DNA of 64,000 nucleotides, taken from contig NZ_WOTB01000011.1 of NCBI RefSeq assembly GCF_011516835.1, forward strand, positions 62,001-126,000. The letters are read 5' to 3'. Shown here piece after piece: positions 1 through 9,973 of the stretch. The notes under the pieces are model-generated. The model saw nothing but the letters and a program-made list of their open reading frames with translations. It made no database searches and was not told where the DNA came from. Source of the DNA: Acetobacter musti (GTDB taxonomy: Bacteria; Pseudomonadota; Alphaproteobacteria; Acetobacterales; Acetobacteraceae). Made by a program: the position numbers and the translations under genes. Numbering within the stretch: the first letter of the stretch is position 1; each line of letters starts with the position of its first letter.

Positions 1-120
1 CGGGATGTAAACGGCTGCTGTCATCATGCTGTTTTATGATCCTGTCTGAATGCGGGACCGGGACTGACGCGGGGCTTTCCCGGCAGGAGAGAAACTCTGT
101 CGATTCCCGTATGTCACAAC

Positions 121-141
121 GCCGGTGACGAAACCACCGGC
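121..141. other. Stem-loop downstream of holA; no gene seen in 1-223
   Basis: The first 223 bases hold no convincing complete gene. Seen directly: a 7-bp inverted repeat (GCCGGTG / CACCGGC) with a 7-nt loop, about 80 bases past the holA stop in the direction of holA transcription. It has no T-tract, so its role as a terminator is doubtful. A minus-strand ATG at 22-24 or 25-27 could begin another gene running off the window edge, but too few codons are visible to say. Confidence 0.3.
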
Positions 142-223
142 GAGAGAGACAGGCCGGACGCCACAAAACCCGTCAGACCGCGAGCGCAGGGAACACCCTC
201 GCCGCAAGCGCCAGGCAGAACCG

Positions 224-1243
224 TCACCGTCTCCGCGATGCCGCAGCCGCCCTCGCCGCAATGACCGAGAGGTGCCGCCGGCACAGCAGCACATCCATCG
301 CCCCCGTCTGCTTGCACGACAGCTCAAACGCCTGCGTCCGCGATGCCAGCTCCGCCAGCGCGGGCAGAGACCAGAGCTGAAGCGCCCGCTCAAAACTCTG
401 CTGCTTTTTAAAAAATACCGGCGGCCGCAGAGAGCGCATCGCGTCAGCACGGGACACGCCCTGCTCCACCGCCGCCTTCACCCGACGCAGCCTGCTGATA
501 TGCCCCAGCAGAACCCGCGCCACCGCCACAGGATTCGCCCCTTCCGACAAAGCCCGCTCCAGCGCCAGATCCGTGCCGGTCCGGTCGCCCTCCATGGCCA
601 GAAACACCGAATCATCAATCGAGGCCGAGCCCGAATCCCCGATGCACACCCGGACATCATCCAGATCCAGTTCATGATCCGGACCGGCATACAGCGCCAG
701 TTTCTCGATCTCGTTGCGAACCCCGGCCCGGTCCGCCCCCAGCTGAGACACCAGCCAGCCCAGCGCCTCGGCGGTAATCCCGACCTGCCGCTCCGCGAAC
801 ATCCGGCGCACCGAAGCCTCCAGCGCCCGCCCTTCCTCCGGATAACACCCGACCGAAGCGGAATCCTTCCGCTCCTCCGCAAGCTTCCGCAGTTTACCCC
901 GTGCCGGCAGAGGCCCCGCCTCGACAACGATCAGCGCCGACCCCGTCCCGTCCAGAACGCCGGATACCGGTCCGGCCAGAGTGTCAGTCCCTTCCCGAAC
1001 CCAGACCACCCGCTGCCCGCCATCCAGCGACAGCGCCGTCGCCTCTTCCTCAAACCGGTCATGCGTCTCGCGCGTCAGCGTTGCAACCCGGAACGGATCG
1101 TCCAGAGACCCGGCGACCCGCCGCACCAGATCCGACGCATATTCCCGGATCAGCCCGCTGTCGTCCCCATGCAGCAGCACAAAGCGCCACGCCTCCGGCG
1201 CGTTCAGAACTTTGCCGACCGATCGTGTGTCGATCTTCACCAT
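224..1243 (-). CDS. holA: DNA polymerase III delta subunit
   Basis: The 339-aa product matches the clamp-loader delta subunit in length and layout. This subunit opens the beta sliding clamp during chromosome replication. The N-terminus (MVKIDTRSVGKVLNAPEAW) and the following stretch RFVLLHGDDSGLIREYA are typical of the delta AAA+-like domain, which lacks a working ATPase site. The C-terminal third is the helical collar region, rich in Leu, Ala and Arg. The ATG at 1241-1243 is used. It is the last gene of a minus-strand run, 66 bases after lptE, and the lptE-holA pairing is common in alphaproteobacteria. Confidence is high from overall sequence character and neighbourhood; no alignment could be run. 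Confidence 0.9.
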   Translation of the reverse strand: MVKIDTRSVGKVLNAPEAWRFVLLHGDDSGLIREYASDLVRRVAGSLDDPFRVATLTRETHDRFEEEATALSLDGGQRVVWVREGTDTLAGPVSGVLDGTGSALIVVEAGPLPARGKLRKLAEERKDSASVGCYPEEGRALEASVRRMFAERQVGITAEALGWLVSQLGADRAGVRNEIEKLALYAGPDHELDLDDVRVCIGDSGSASIDDSVFLAMEGDRTGTDLALERALSEGANPVAVARVLLGHISRLRRVKAAVEQGVSRADAMRSLRPPVFFKKQQSFERALQLWSLPALAELASRTQAFELSCKQTGAMDVLLCRRHLSVIAARAAAASRRR

Positions 1244-1309
1244 GACGCCGCCGGAGTCAGAACCATCCCGGAGTCAGTCCCTCCGTTTCCGCGCAGGGCA
1301 GAGCCACGT

Positions 1310-2011
1310 CTAATTATTCGTCGGGTCACTGTCCGGGTCCAGCCGCCCGGTGGCCATCGCGGGAAGCCCGTCCTCACCGGCCCGCTCGACCGGCTGTTCC
1401 TGACTGGAGTTCGGAATGCCGTTCGGGATCGGATAGTAGGTCGGCGCTCTTTTCCGGCTTTTCGTGGTCGGCGCCTTCGTTTCGAACCAGATCGCCACCT
1501 GTTGCGTCACCGTCTCCGCGAGCGTCTCCGCCACACGGGTCTGCAAGGTCTCGGTGTTCAGACTCTGAGCAAAATACTGCTCGAACGTCCCGTTCATTCC
1601 ATCCATCGTCGTGGCATCACCCTCGGCAAGCAGCTTCGGATACCGGCCGACAGTGAACAGCCGCCAGTGAGCCCGGCCGACAACACGATTGCGGCCCGAG
1701 GTATTGTCGGCGTGGATATCGACCGCCTCGTTGCTCATCGAAGGACTGACATAAAGCGTATAGCCGTCAGGATCTTCCGGTCCCGCGCCCGCCATGTCCT
1801 GCTGCAGCGCCAGCCGCACAAGCTGCCCGTACCGATTGGGTATGCTCGCGACATAAATCCGCTTCAGCGTCTCGCTGACCCCGGCATGTTTCGCCGTATC
1901 TTCATAGAGCGGCCGAAACCCGCACCCTGTAACGCTGAGCGGCGCGATCAGCACGACCGCATACGCCACCTTCGTCAGAAGAGCCGGGAAATGGCCGCGA
2001 AACAGGTCCAT
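1310..2011 (-). CDS. lptE: LPS assembly lipoprotein LptE
   Basis: This 233-aa outer-membrane lipoprotein is the plug partner of LptD, which inserts lipopolysaccharide into the outer leaflet. An N-terminal hydrophobic segment ends in a lipobox (SVTGC, Cys at about residue 30), followed by GFRPLYED, a hallmark of LptE proteins in this class. The start ATG is at 2009-2011, with one base between it and the leuS stop, so the two genes are almost certainly co-transcribed and perhaps translationally coupled. The C-terminal 50 residues are basic and Pro-rich and probably disordered. Family assignment rests on the GCGFRPLY signature and the leuS-lptE-holA order. Confidence 0.88.
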   Translation of the reverse strand: MDLFRGHFPALLTKVAYAVVLIAPLSVTGCGFRPLYEDTAKHAGVSETLKRIYVASIPNRYGQLVRLALQQDMAGAGPEDPDGYTLYVSPSMSNEAVDIHADNTSGRNRVVGRAHWRLFTVGRYPKLLAEGDATTMDGMNGTFEQYFAQSLNTETLQTRVAETLAETVTQQVAIWFETKAPTTKSRKRAPTYYPIPNGIPNSSQEQPVERAGEDGLPAMATGRLDPDSDPTNN

Positions 2012-2012
2012 C

Positions 2013-4631
2013 TTATTTCGCCACCACGAAGTTCACGATCCGGTTCGGCACATGGATGCGCTTGACGATCTTCTGCCCCTCCAGCAGCCGCGCCACATTC
2101 GGCTCAGCCTCGGCCCGCGCGATCACCGCCGCCGGATCTTCATCCGGCTCGGCCTCGATCGTGCCCCTCAGCTTGCCCATGATCTGCACTGCCAGACTGA
2201 CCCGCGTCACCGCCAGAAGCGCGGGATCGGCCACAGGCCAGGCCCGCTCCGCCGCCAGCGCCCCGCCCGGCTCCAGCGCCGCCAGCAGCTCCTCGGCCAG
2301 GTGCGGCATCATCGGCGCAACCAGAAGCGCCAGCGTCCGCGCCGCCTCACGCCGCGCAAACGCCACCCCGGTCTCCTTCGCCGACCGCTCGGCCTCCGAC
2401 AGCGCCGAGGTCAGCTCATGCAGCCGTGCCACAGCCACATTCACGGCAAAGCCTTCCAGCGCCTCCGTCACCGCCGCAATCGCACGATGCGTCGCCCGCC
2501 GCAGCGTGTCGCCGGCTTCAGAGATCTCTGCCGGCAGCACCGAATCCGCCGGGCAGTCAGCCACCACGCCCCGCACGATCCGGAACAGCCGCTGCACAAA
2601 CCGGCCCGCGCCGCTGACACCGGCCTCGGTCCACTCCATGTCGCGCTCCGGCGGACTGTCGGACAGCACGAACCAGCGCGCCGTATCCGCTCCGAAACGG
2701 TCGATGATCGCCACCGGCGCCACCGTGTTCCGCTTCGATTTCGACATCTTCTCGACACGCCCGACCGCCACAGTCTCACCGGTTTCCCGATGCGTCGCCC
2801 CGGCCGAACTGCGCTCCACTTCTTCCGGATAGAGCCAGTTTCCGGCGCTGTCCTTATAGCTCTCGTGATTGACCATGCCCTGCGTGAAGAGACCCGCGAA
2901 CGGCTCGCTCACGTCCAGATGGCCGGTCGCCTTCATCGCCCGCGTGAAGAACCTGGCATAGAGCAGATGCAGAATGGCGTGCTCGATGCCGCCGATATAC
3001 TGGTCCACCGCCAGCCAGCCATCCGCCGCCGCCCGCACCGTCGGTGTCGCCGCATGCGGCGCCGTGAAGCGTGCGAAATACCAGGAGCTGTCGACAAACG
3101 TGTCGAACGTGTCCGTCTCCCGTGTCGCCGGCCGGCCGCATGACGGGCAGTTCACATGCTTCCAGGTCGGATGATGATCGAGCGGATTTCCCGGCCGGTC
3201 GAACGTCACATCCTCCGGCAGAACGACCGGGAGCTGATCGTCCGGCACCGGCACAGCGCCACAGCTCTCACAGTGAATGACCGGAATCGGACAGCCCCAG
3301 TACCGCTGACGCGACACGCCCCAGTCCCGCAGCCGCCAGTTGACGACACCACTGCCGACGCCCACCCCCTCAAGACGCGCGATCGCATTCTTCCGCGCCG
3401 ACTCGCAGCTCTCGCCGTCGAGAAACCCGGAATTGATCATCGTCCCGTCGCCGGTCCACGCCTTATCGGCCACCACATAGCTGTCGGCATTCTCGCCCGG
3501 CGGCAGCACCACCGCTTTGATCGGAAGATGATACTTCCGGGCGAAATCCAGATCGCGCTGATCCCCGCACGGGCAGCCGAACAGAGCGCCCGTGCCGTAA
3601 TCCATCAGCACGAAATTGGCGATCCATACCGGGAACGCCGCATCCGGCAGAAACGGATGCGCCACTTTCAGACCCGTATCGAAGCCGCGCTTCTCCGCCG
3701 TTTCCACAGCCTCCACGGAGGTTCCCAGACGGCGGCACTCCGCGATAAACTCAGCCGCCTCAGGATTGCCGGCCGCGACCTTCGCCGCAAGCGGATGATC
3801 CGGCGCAATAGCCAGGAAGGACATCCCGAACAGCGTATCCGGCCGCGTCGTGAACACCTCGACGGAATCGAGATTCTCATCGAATCCGGCAGGCGGCTGC
3901 GCCAGCGAGAATCGCAGTCGCGCGCCCTCGGAACGCCCGATCCAGCGCTCCTGCATCACCCGGACCCGCTCCGGCCAGCGGTCAAGCGTCTTCAGCCCGT
4001 CCAGCAGCTCCGGCGCGAATTTCGTAATCCGCAGAAACCACTGCGACAGCTTTTTCTTCTCGATCGGCGCACCGGAACGCCACCCCTTGCCGTCAACCAC
4101 CTGCTCATTGGCCAGCACGGTCTGATCCACCGGGTCCCAGTTCACCCAGGATTCCCGACGATCAACCAGACCGGCCTTCAGGAAATCCAGAAACAGCTTC
4201 TGCTGCTTGCCGTAATAATCCGGCAGACAGGTCGCGATCTCACGAGCCCAGTTGAGCGAAAAGCCCAGACGCTGCAGCGTCTCCCGCATCGCCGCAATGT
4301 TGGCCAGCGTCCACTCTTTCGGATGCACGCCCCGCTCGCGGGCCGCATTCTCGGCAGGCAGCCCGAACGCGTCCCATCCCATCGGATGCAGCACCGAGAA
4401 CCCGCGCGCCCGCTTGTAACGCGCGATCACATCCCCGAGCGCGTAGTTCCGCACATGCCCCATATGGAGCTGGCCGGAAGGGTAGGGAAACATCTCCAGA
4501 ACGTAGTATTTCGGCTTTCCCGCAGGCGGAACATCGGGAACCGTAAAGACACCGGCCTTGTCCCACCGCTCCTGCCAGCGACGCTCCACGTTGCGGAAGT
4601 CATAATGAGTCAGAGCGTCATCGGCGGTCAT
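2013..4631 (-). CDS. leuS: Leucyl-tRNA synthetase
   Basis: The 872-aa class I aminoacyl-tRNA synthetase charges tRNA-Leu in the cytoplasm. The HIGH-type motif is seen as [19 protein letters not shown] near residue 50 and the KMSKS loop as [10 protein letters not shown] in the second half. The inserted editing (CP1) domain lies between, and the C-terminus ends in the short tRNA-binding extension ([14 protein letters not shown]). Length is as expected for a bacterial LeuRS. Four cysteines in the [12 protein letters not shown] / CPSCGRPA region form a probable zinc ribbon. The start ATG is at 4629-4631. It lies between the DUF3576 lipoprotein gene (upstream) and lptE (downstream), all on the minus strand. 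Confidence 0.98.
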   Translation of the reverse strand: MTADDALTHYDFRNVERRWQERWDKAGVFTVPDVPPAGKPKYYVLEMFPYPSGQLHMGHVRNYALGDVIARYKRARGFSVLHPMGWDAFGLPAENAARERGVHPKEWTLANIAAMRETLQRLGFSLNWAREIATCLPDYYGKQQKLFLDFLKAGLVDRRESWVNWDPVDQTVLANEQVVDGKGWRSGAPIEKKKLSQWFLRITKFAPELLDGLKTLDRWPERVRVMQERWIGRSEGARLRFSLAQPPAGFDENLDSVEVFTTRPDTLFGMSFLAIAPDHPLAAKVAAGNPEAAEFIAECRRLGTSVEAVETAEKRGFDTGLKVAHPFLPDAAFPVWIANFVLMDYGTGALFGCPCGDQRDLDFARKYHLPIKAVVLPPGENADSYVVADKAWTGDGTMINSGFLDGESCESARKNAIARLEGVGVGSGVVNWRLRDWGVSRQRYWGCPIPVIHCESCGAVPVPDDQLPVVLPEDVTFDRPGNPLDHHPTWKHVNCPSCGRPATRETDTFDTFVDSSWYFARFTAPHAATPTVRAAADGWLAVDQYIGGIEHAILHLLYARFFTRAMKATGHLDVSEPFAGLFTQGMVNHESYKDSAGNWLYPEEVERSSAGATHRETGETVAVGRVEKMSKSKRNTVAPVAIIDRFGADTARWFVLSDSPPERDMEWTEAGVSGAGRFVQRLFRIVRGVVADCPADSVLPAEISEAGDTLRRATHRAIAAVTEALEGFAVNVAVARLHELTSALSEAERSAKETGVAFARREAARTLALLVAPMMPHLAEELLAALEPGGALAAERAWPVADPALLAVTRVSLAVQIMGKLRGTIEAEPDEDPAAVIARAEAEPNVARLLEGQKIVKRIHVPNRIVNFVVAK

Positions 4632-4750
4632 GGTGTCTTAATCCAGAATACAGAAAATATGGCTCGCAGCGCTCCTCAGAAAGGAGCGGACGGAAGCCGG
4701 TCACACGGACGGGTCATCGCTGCAGAAAATTGCGGATGACCCGCCTGATC

Positions 4751-5272
4751 TCAGTTGTCCCGGTTTCCGTTATCGGCCCGAAGCTCACGCGCACGGGCGA
4801 GAATCTTGGTCGTGATGTCGGAGGCCATGTTCGCAGCCGGAGGAGTGTCGGTCCAGACACCATCCTGGTAGACCTGCCGGAACACGCTCACCCGAAGCGC
4901 GTCCGAACGCAGGCGGCGGTCCAGGATATAGGCTGTGATCTTGAAACGCTCGCCATGCGCGGCAGGCGGCGTATACCAGTCGGTCAGAAGGAAACCGCCA
5001 ACGGCATCAGCCGATGCGATCGGCATGAACGACAACGTGTCGAGGGCTCCCCGCCACAGATAGGCGTTTACCCCGCCGGTCAGCTGATCATCACCGCCGG
5101 TCGCTCCGCGGTCTTCGCTGAGAAGATGATTGCGGGGGGCAGTCAGGTCGCTGGCCTTGTCGCCACCGGAACACGCGGTCAGTGTGAAAAGGGTCAGAAG
5201 TGCGGGAACTGCGGCCAGGCGTGCTGTCCGTCCGGAACGCGATGACGTCCGGCAAACGCGAGTGGTGGGCAT
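4751..5272 (-). CDS. DUF3576 family lipoprotein
   Basis: A predicted 173-aa secreted lipoprotein of unknown biochemical function. I chose the ATG at 5270-5272 because an AGGAG ribosome site lies about 10 bases upstream, and because the reading frame then opens with a basic n-region, a hydrophobic stretch and a lipobox (TLTAC, Cys 34). A longer upstream in-frame extension lacks these features. The mature part (GGVNAYLWRGALDTLSFMPI, then residues on GGFLLTDWY and the C-terminal ITTKILARARELR) is characteristic of DUF3576 proteins. These are commonly encoded next to leuS in alphaproteobacteria, and that synteny supports the call. Confidence 0.85.
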   Translation of the reverse strand: MPTTRVCRTSSRSGRTARLAAVPALLTLFTLTACSGGDKASDLTAPRNHLLSEDRGATGGDDQLTGGVNAYLWRGALDTLSFMPIASADAVGGFLLTDWYTPPAAHGERFKITAYILDRRLRSDALRVSVFRQVYQDGVWTDTPPAANMASDITTKILARARELRADNGNRDN

Positions 5273-5450
5273 GTGGTGCTGCGACTCCTGTAGCAAGACC
5301 CGCCAACCGGCCCCACCCTTATGTGAGAGCCTCCGGTATGAAGGCGTGGTGAAAGATGGTGAGACCATGACAGTCTGCGAGCCGCTTTCATATCCCGTTG
5401 CGCAGGCGGAGCCAAGCGGTGCCGGTCCTTCCTGAAGAAGATAACGCGTT

Positions 5451-7697
5451 TTAAGGGATGTCCGGCGTCGTTTCGGGAAGCCCGGCCTCACTCAGCAATC
5501 CGCTGAGAATCCGGCGCTGCCGTTCGGGAAAATGCCCGTACTGTTCCATCACCGCGGCCACCGGGAGCGACGGCGCCAGACGGGCAAGCTGCTCCCTTAC
5601 ATCCGCTCTTTCGCCTGAGGTATCCGCTGCCCCGTCGCGCTGAAGCTGCTGCAGGGCGGCAAGATTAAGCACAAGCATCGCCACCCGCGTCGGCGCTGTG
5701 CTCAGGGATGTTCTGGCCCGTCGTGCCGCCGCCGCCGCCTGGCCGGTAAGAAGTAACATGAGGACAAAGTCGACATCGAACAGATCCACCAGAGGATGCG
5801 TCGGGTGCGACTTCGCAAAAAGATCCAGCGCGCTACAGCCCGCTTCCGGGTCTCCGCTGATCAGGCTCGCATAGGCGCTGACCGTGGCAATGACACTGCC
5901 CGGCGGACTGGAAGCCCGCAGTTCAGAAAGCAGTGACAGCCCGTATTTCTGTTCGGCCGGATTGTTCAGGAGCAGCCGTGCGAGAAGCAGTCTGCTGGTG
6001 ATGCTGTCAGGCATGACCTGCACCAGACGGCGCGTCAGCTCCGTCGCCACCTGAATGTCTTTCCGACAGGCGCCTGCGGTCCATTGTTCAAAAGATCTGA
6101 CAAGCCGGAAGATTGCCGAGACAAGAAGAAGGAACGGCTGATCCTGTTCCCGTTGCAGGGCGCGCTGAAGCAGCATCTGCACCTGGGGATAAGCGGCAGG
6201 CTCATTCCGGCTGATCAGCGCGAAGGCCCGCAATGCCGCTTCCGCCGGCAGAAGATCTTCCGCCGGACGCCCAGCCATATTGCGGGCTTCCGTGATCGCA
6301 ATCCGCCACGCAATCTCCGTCGTGAGCAAAGCGGCCGTATCATCAACGGTTTCAGGCGTAATATGAAAACGGTCACCCCAGATGATGACGTTTCCCCGCC
6401 GCCGGTCAGTGACCCGAACGGTCAGCCGGGCAGCGTTGCGATGAGACCCGGCTGAAGACGCGCCGGGCAGTGTCGTGTCACTCTGAAGTTTTGTTTCGAC
6501 CAGATAGTCGGAAACCGGTGTATTTCTGGCCTGAGAAGACTTTCCGGCTTCCTGAGCGACGGTTTCAGGTGGAAAGACCGACAGAAATCCGAACTGAGCC
6601 AGCTCGGTCGTCAGAAAGTCGAATAATGTTTCTGTGTCACGGGGCCGGAGTGCCAGACCCGGACCGCCGGTGCCGTGCAGAAAACCAACGCTGGCGATAT
6701 GGCCGTACAGAGAGCTGTGACGTTCGCTCTGCTCAGAAGCCAGATTTCCCGGCGGCCCGCTGACCGCCGCATCGGAAAAGGACGTGGCATCGTTACCGGG
6801 CGACGCACCCATTCCTTCGGATGCAGTTTTTCCACCCTTGTGCCGGACCCGAAGCTCGGAAATGACAGCCATCGTCGACGGTCCGGGCTCGGCCCCGAGA
6901 GTCTCCTGAAAGACGGCCAGGCACTGTTCCGCGGTGAACAGTCCCGCGCCGGTATCGTTTTTCCGCACAAACTCCCGAAGCTGAGCCTTCCAGGCGTTTT
7001 CATTGAGCCGGTCCAGACTGAGCAGACGCGCGGCCGCGGTCATTTTCTGTTCCGGCTCAGGAAGAGAGAGCAAGGCCTGTTCAAGAGTGGCGACAAGATG
7101 CTGCCGCAGTCTCTGCCGCTGTGCATGCAGCCATTCATCCAGCGCCGGATCGACCGCATCGAGATCGGCGAGCAGAACGGCGTCGGTTTCGGGAAGTTTA
7201 AGGATGCCGGACGCCGTTGCGTTCAGATAACGTTCAGCATCGACTGTCGTCAGTACCGGTTTCAGAGCGAGCGTATGCCGCTGGACATCGACAATGTCGG
7301 TCCCCAGAGGACTCAGCGCTTCCGCAAGGCGGTGAATTTCCTGCCTCAGCGAGGCCCGGGCCTGTTCGTCCGACCGCCGGCTCCAGAGAAGATTCGCGAG
7401 GGAACGCCGCGTTACAGCACGCCGGTCGGACAGCGCCAGAATGGCCAGAAGCCCTCTGGTTTTGGCGCCTGTCGGGGTAATGGAGGAGCCATCCAGCATA
7501 TGAGCGGACATTGAACCGAGAAGTTCAATTCTCAGGATTGCCGCGTCCGATTTTCTCAGTCCTGGTTTGGCCAGCTCAAACAACCCATGTGCTCCTGCTC
7601 GAACCTGGTTGCCGGAGCCGGATGCGGCATGTGCATCCGGCGGGTCGGTTACCGGGCTTTCAGATTCCCGTCGCGAGAGTTCCGGATCAGAGACCAC
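5451..7697 (-). CDS. SARP/BTAD-type transcriptional activator with TPR-like C-terminus
   Basis: A 748-aa predicted cytoplasmic regulator. Residues about 55-130 form a winged-helix segment of the OmpR/SARP kind (LRIELLGSMSAHMLDG, then LANLLWSRRSDEQARASLRQ). It is followed at about 135-260 by a bacterial transcriptional activator (BTAD) region (DTGAGLFTAEQCLAVFQETL). The long C-terminal part contains helical, TPR-like segments in an arrangement reminiscent of HilA/CadC-like and SARP regulators. No receiver domain or membrane segment is evident. The start codon is GTG at 7695-7697, and the ribosome site is weak. It is followed in the same direction by an intergenic region and lies upstream-facing to the Hint protein and microcin-like locus, so it is the obvious local candidate regulator (inference). 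Confidence 0.75.
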   Translation of the reverse strand: MVSDPELSRRESESPVTDPPDAHAASGSGNQVRAGAHGLFELAKPGLRKSDAAILRIELLGSMSAHMLDGSSITPTGAKTRGLLAILALSDRRAVTRRSLANLLWSRRSDEQARASLRQEIHRLAEALSPLGTDIVDVQRHTLALKPVLTTVDAERYLNATASGILKLPETDAVLLADLDAVDPALDEWLHAQRQRLRQHLVATLEQALLSLPEPEQKMTAAARLLSLDRLNENAWKAQLREFVRKNDTGAGLFTAEQCLAVFQETLGAEPGPSTMAVISELRVRHKGGKTASEGMGASPGNDATSFSDAAVSGPPGNLASEQSERHSSLYGHIASVGFLHGTGGPGLALRPRDTETLFDFLTTELAQFGFLSVFPPETVAQEAGKSSQARNTPVSDYLVETKLQSDTTLPGASSAGSHRNAARLTVRVTDRRRGNVIIWGDRFHITPETVDDTAALLTTEIAWRIAITEARNMAGRPAEDLLPAEAALRAFALISRNEPAAYPQVQMLLQRALQREQDQPFLLLVSAIFRLVRSFEQWTAGACRKDIQVATELTRRLVQVMPDSITSRLLLARLLLNNPAEQKYGLSLLSELRASSPPGSVIATVSAYASLISGDPEAGCSALDLFAKSHPTHPLVDLFDVDFVLMLLLTGQAAAAARRARTSLSTAPTRVAMLVLNLAALQQLQRDGAADTSGERADVREQLARLAPSLPVAAVMEQYGHFPERQRRILSGLLSEAGLPETTPDIP

Positions 7698-8013
7698 AAC
7701 TCATTTGCCGGGAATATAGGGCAAAACAGTTTCATACGAGTGAAGATGCGTTTCGAAGTACAGGCAACATTCTCTCCGGACTGTGGAAGCTGACTCTCAC
7801 TGCCTTCCGCCTGAATCAGACGGCTGTGTAACTCCAGGAAAGAAAGCGCAGTTTCCGGAGAAATTACGACATTATTATGTGGATCTGACAGAAAAATGCA
7901 CTTTGACGATGTGTGAGCACGCTGTCTCATCAAAGGCATGGACGTAAAAAAGCGTTTATGTATTTCGCAAACAGGAGACAAAGCTGGACCCTGCCCTTTA
8001 CCCGTTTAATTTA

Positions 8014-8071
8014 ACAGACCGGGATCAAAGGGATTGTGTCCCTTTGCGGGGTTCGGGGCAAAGCCCTGAAA
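8014..8071. repeat. GC-hairpin intergenic repeat, family B copy 1
   Basis: Two adjacent hairpins lie in the 494-base space between the Hint gene terminator and the activator start. AAAGGGA...TCCCTTT is followed by GGGCAAAGCCC, in the order seen at 24.6, 25.9 and 36.9 kb. The rest of this space (7698-8013) is AT-rich and is probably the promoter region of the activator gene. No further gene was recognised there. Confidence 0.6.
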
Positions 8072-8108
8072 AGCCATTCCGTCTGTATTTGCAAAGTATA
8101 CAAACGCT

Positions 8109-8138
8109 AAAAAAAAGGAGGGCATATGCCCTCCTTTT
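8109..8138 (-). terminator. Rho-independent terminator of the Hint protein gene
   Basis: A near-perfect 26-base palindrome (AAAAGGAGGGC / GCCCTCCTTTT around an ATAT centre, 8113-8138) followed on the minus strand by a run of eight U residues. It begins about 54 bases past the stop of the gene ending at 8192 and reads in the same direction. This is a strong, textbook intrinsic terminator. Confidence 0.9.
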
Positions 8139-8191
8139 CAACGCGCGAACCGGTCAGACCTGAGACCGGCCGGCCCTGAATAAAGTTTCAG

Positions 8192-9973
8192 TCAGGCAAC
8201 CTGAGCACCGGCTGCACCGGCATTTCTGACCAGATACGGCCCGGCGGCGAGAACTTCAATCTCGACCATTCTTGCGAACAGCCCGCCAGAAGCGGTCCCA
8301 AGTGACAGAAGGGCATTTCCCGCTGTCCAGCGGCCCGCGCCAGCCTCGCATGAATGCCAGCCATCGATCGCGGCATCGCTTTTATGCGCAGTCAGAACCT
8401 GACGCTCACGACCGTTCGTGACGGAGATATCGCCGACGAGAACACCAAGCGCACGCCGGTCATCACAGAAAGGCCCCGTGACCTCGGAAGGACGGCTCGC
8501 ATGCGAAGCAATCCGAACGGTGTCGACACTGGCCGGAACCATGAAGCAGTACGTGTTGTCCACATGACGAACCGGACGGATCTCACGGCCACCTTCGGTC
8601 ACAAGGCGAAGATCAGGCTCCGTGACCACCTGCGCTGCTGCCGTTGCCGGATCAGCCGCCAGCCCAAGCTCTTCCGCCCGGTCCGCAAGCCGCTTCCAGA
8701 CCGGCTCGACCGTCTCCCGGTCCGTGGTCAGCGGAGCGGCCGCATCGTCCTGCCAGCTTCTGCCGCCAGCGATCGTGATGCCGCCGGCAAAATGAGGGCG
8801 CATCGAACGGATCACAGAGTTTTCAAACGTGCCGCGGTTGCCGGTATCGAGATAGCTTTCGCTGGACAGGCCCTCCGACACGATCACCGCATGCTCTTCA
8901 AGCTCGACATGGTAAAAGTCGTACGAGGTTATGGCGCGTTCGGTCACAATCGAACGACCATTCACAAGCATCCGGACCGGAATGAAACGGCCATCCACAT
9001 AGATGCAGTGCTCGGATGTCACCAGAAGATCCCGATGCGGTGCGCCCGCGCCGAACGCATCCCTGCGGATACGGACAGGATAGGCATCCTCATCAAAACC
9101 AAGGCTCGCCACGTCGGCATGCGAACGGCCCAGCCAGAGGAGCGGACGGTAAGCCGTTTCGCCATCGACCAGAACCGCGATCTCGTCACCCTCGGAAAGA
9201 GTCTCGACCAGCTTCTCGCCGTCACGGGTCAGAATATGCGTTCCGGGAAGGAAGCAGCCGTCGATCTGGCAGGAGTTTTTGCCATCGACATAAAACTGGC
9301 AGCCTGTGTAACCCTTCGAAACGGTGACAGGGATGCCAATATAACCCGACTCATTTCCACCGGAAGGATTGCCGGGAGAAGGATTTGTATTGATCAGACC
9401 CGGGTTTGTAGCCGTGTCATGATAATAACGGATGATCAGAGTGGAGCTGGTCGTGTAAGTCCCCGCAATACCCATCGTATTGGCGTAACCGCTGGGGATA
9501 TCCTGAGCGCAGATCCCGGCGCCGGTACCGAAATTGGTGATGGTCGCATTCTGCAGCGACGGATAGGTGTAGTAATCATTTCCACCCGCCGAAAGATCTT
9601 CTCCGGCCTGATTGGCTTCGTAGGACCATTTGCCAGTGGTGTTCTCAAGAACAAGCGTCGAACCCGTGCCCGCCATGTTGATCTGGCCAGCGACACTCGC
9701 GCCCGTCTTGATGTCGAGATGCGCGCCGTTGACGACAATCCCGCCCGTTGAGCCCGACGAATTGTACTCTGACGTGACAGCCGTGCCGATGGTTACGCCA
9801 GCCGGAATAACATAATATTCTCCGCTCTGCAGTGTAACCGTGCCGGCATTCGACTTCAGAACATACGGATCGGCTTCAGTGCCGCTGCCCGAGGAATAAA
9901 TGGACGTCGACGTGGTCGAAGTCTTCGTCGAGGAGGCGGCCAGCGCGCTGCTGGTGTTCGTGCTGTCGAGCAT
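8192..9973 (-). CDS. Hint_2 (hedgehog/intein) domain exoprotein
   Basis: The 593-aa protein begins with a Ser/Thr-rich, repeat-poor stretch and a region of short beta-strand segments (about 30-235, e.g. GGIVVNGAHLDIKTGASVAG) resembling the start of a beta-helix. A Hint_2 domain runs from about residue 240 to 400. Cys240 opens it (GCFLPGTHILTRDGEKLVET), the TSEHCIYVDGRFIPVRML block follows, and it closes with SSESYLDTGNRGTF. The last 190 residues are a variable tail. The Hint fold normally does autoproteolysis or splicing. In this family the activity is largely untested. No Sec signal is obvious, so export would need another route. It is divergent from the microcin-like peptide operon. Confidence 0.8.
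   Translation of the reverse strand: MLDSTNTSSALAASSTKTSTTSTSIYSSGSGTEADPYVLKSNAGTVTLQSGEYYVIPAGVTIGTAVTSEYNSSGSTGGIVVNGAHLDIKTGASVAGQINMAGTGSTLVLENTTGKWSYEANQAGEDLSAGGNDYYTYPSLQNATITNFGTGAGICAQDIPSGYANTMGIAGTYTTSSTLIIRYYHDTATNPGLINTNPSPGNPSGGNESGYIGIPVTVSKGYTGCQFYVDGKNSCQIDGCFLPGTHILTRDGEKLVETLSEGDEIAVLVDGETAYRPLLWLGRSHADVASLGFDEDAYPVRIRRDAFGAGAPHRDLLVTSEHCIYVDGRFIPVRMLVNGRSIVTERAITSYDFYHVELEEHAVIVSEGLSSESYLDTGNRGTFENSVIRSMRPHFAGGITIAGGRSWQDDAAAPLTTDRETVEPVWKRLADRAEELGLAADPATAAAQVVTEPDLRLVTEGGREIRPVRHVDNTYCFMVPASVDTVRIASHASRPSEVTGPFCDDRRALGVLVGDISVTNGRERQVLTAHKSDAAIDGWHSCEAGAGRWTAGNALLSLGTASGGLFARMVEIEVLAAGPYLVRNAGAAGAQVA

Noticed and set aside
125-2065. Long plus-strand frame (646 codons) opposite holA and lptE
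   Set aside because: Arg/Pro/Gln/His-rich sequence typical of the antisense shadow of GC-rich genes; both genes on the minus strand have clear family motifs.
3156-4739. 527-codon plus-strand frame opposite leuS
   Set aside because: Antisense shadow of leuS, with no ribosome site or protein-like composition.
7649-7981. 110-codon minus-strand frame overlapping the activator start
   Set aside because: Overlaps the activator's 5' end in another frame; composition fits AT-rich promoter DNA, not a protein.
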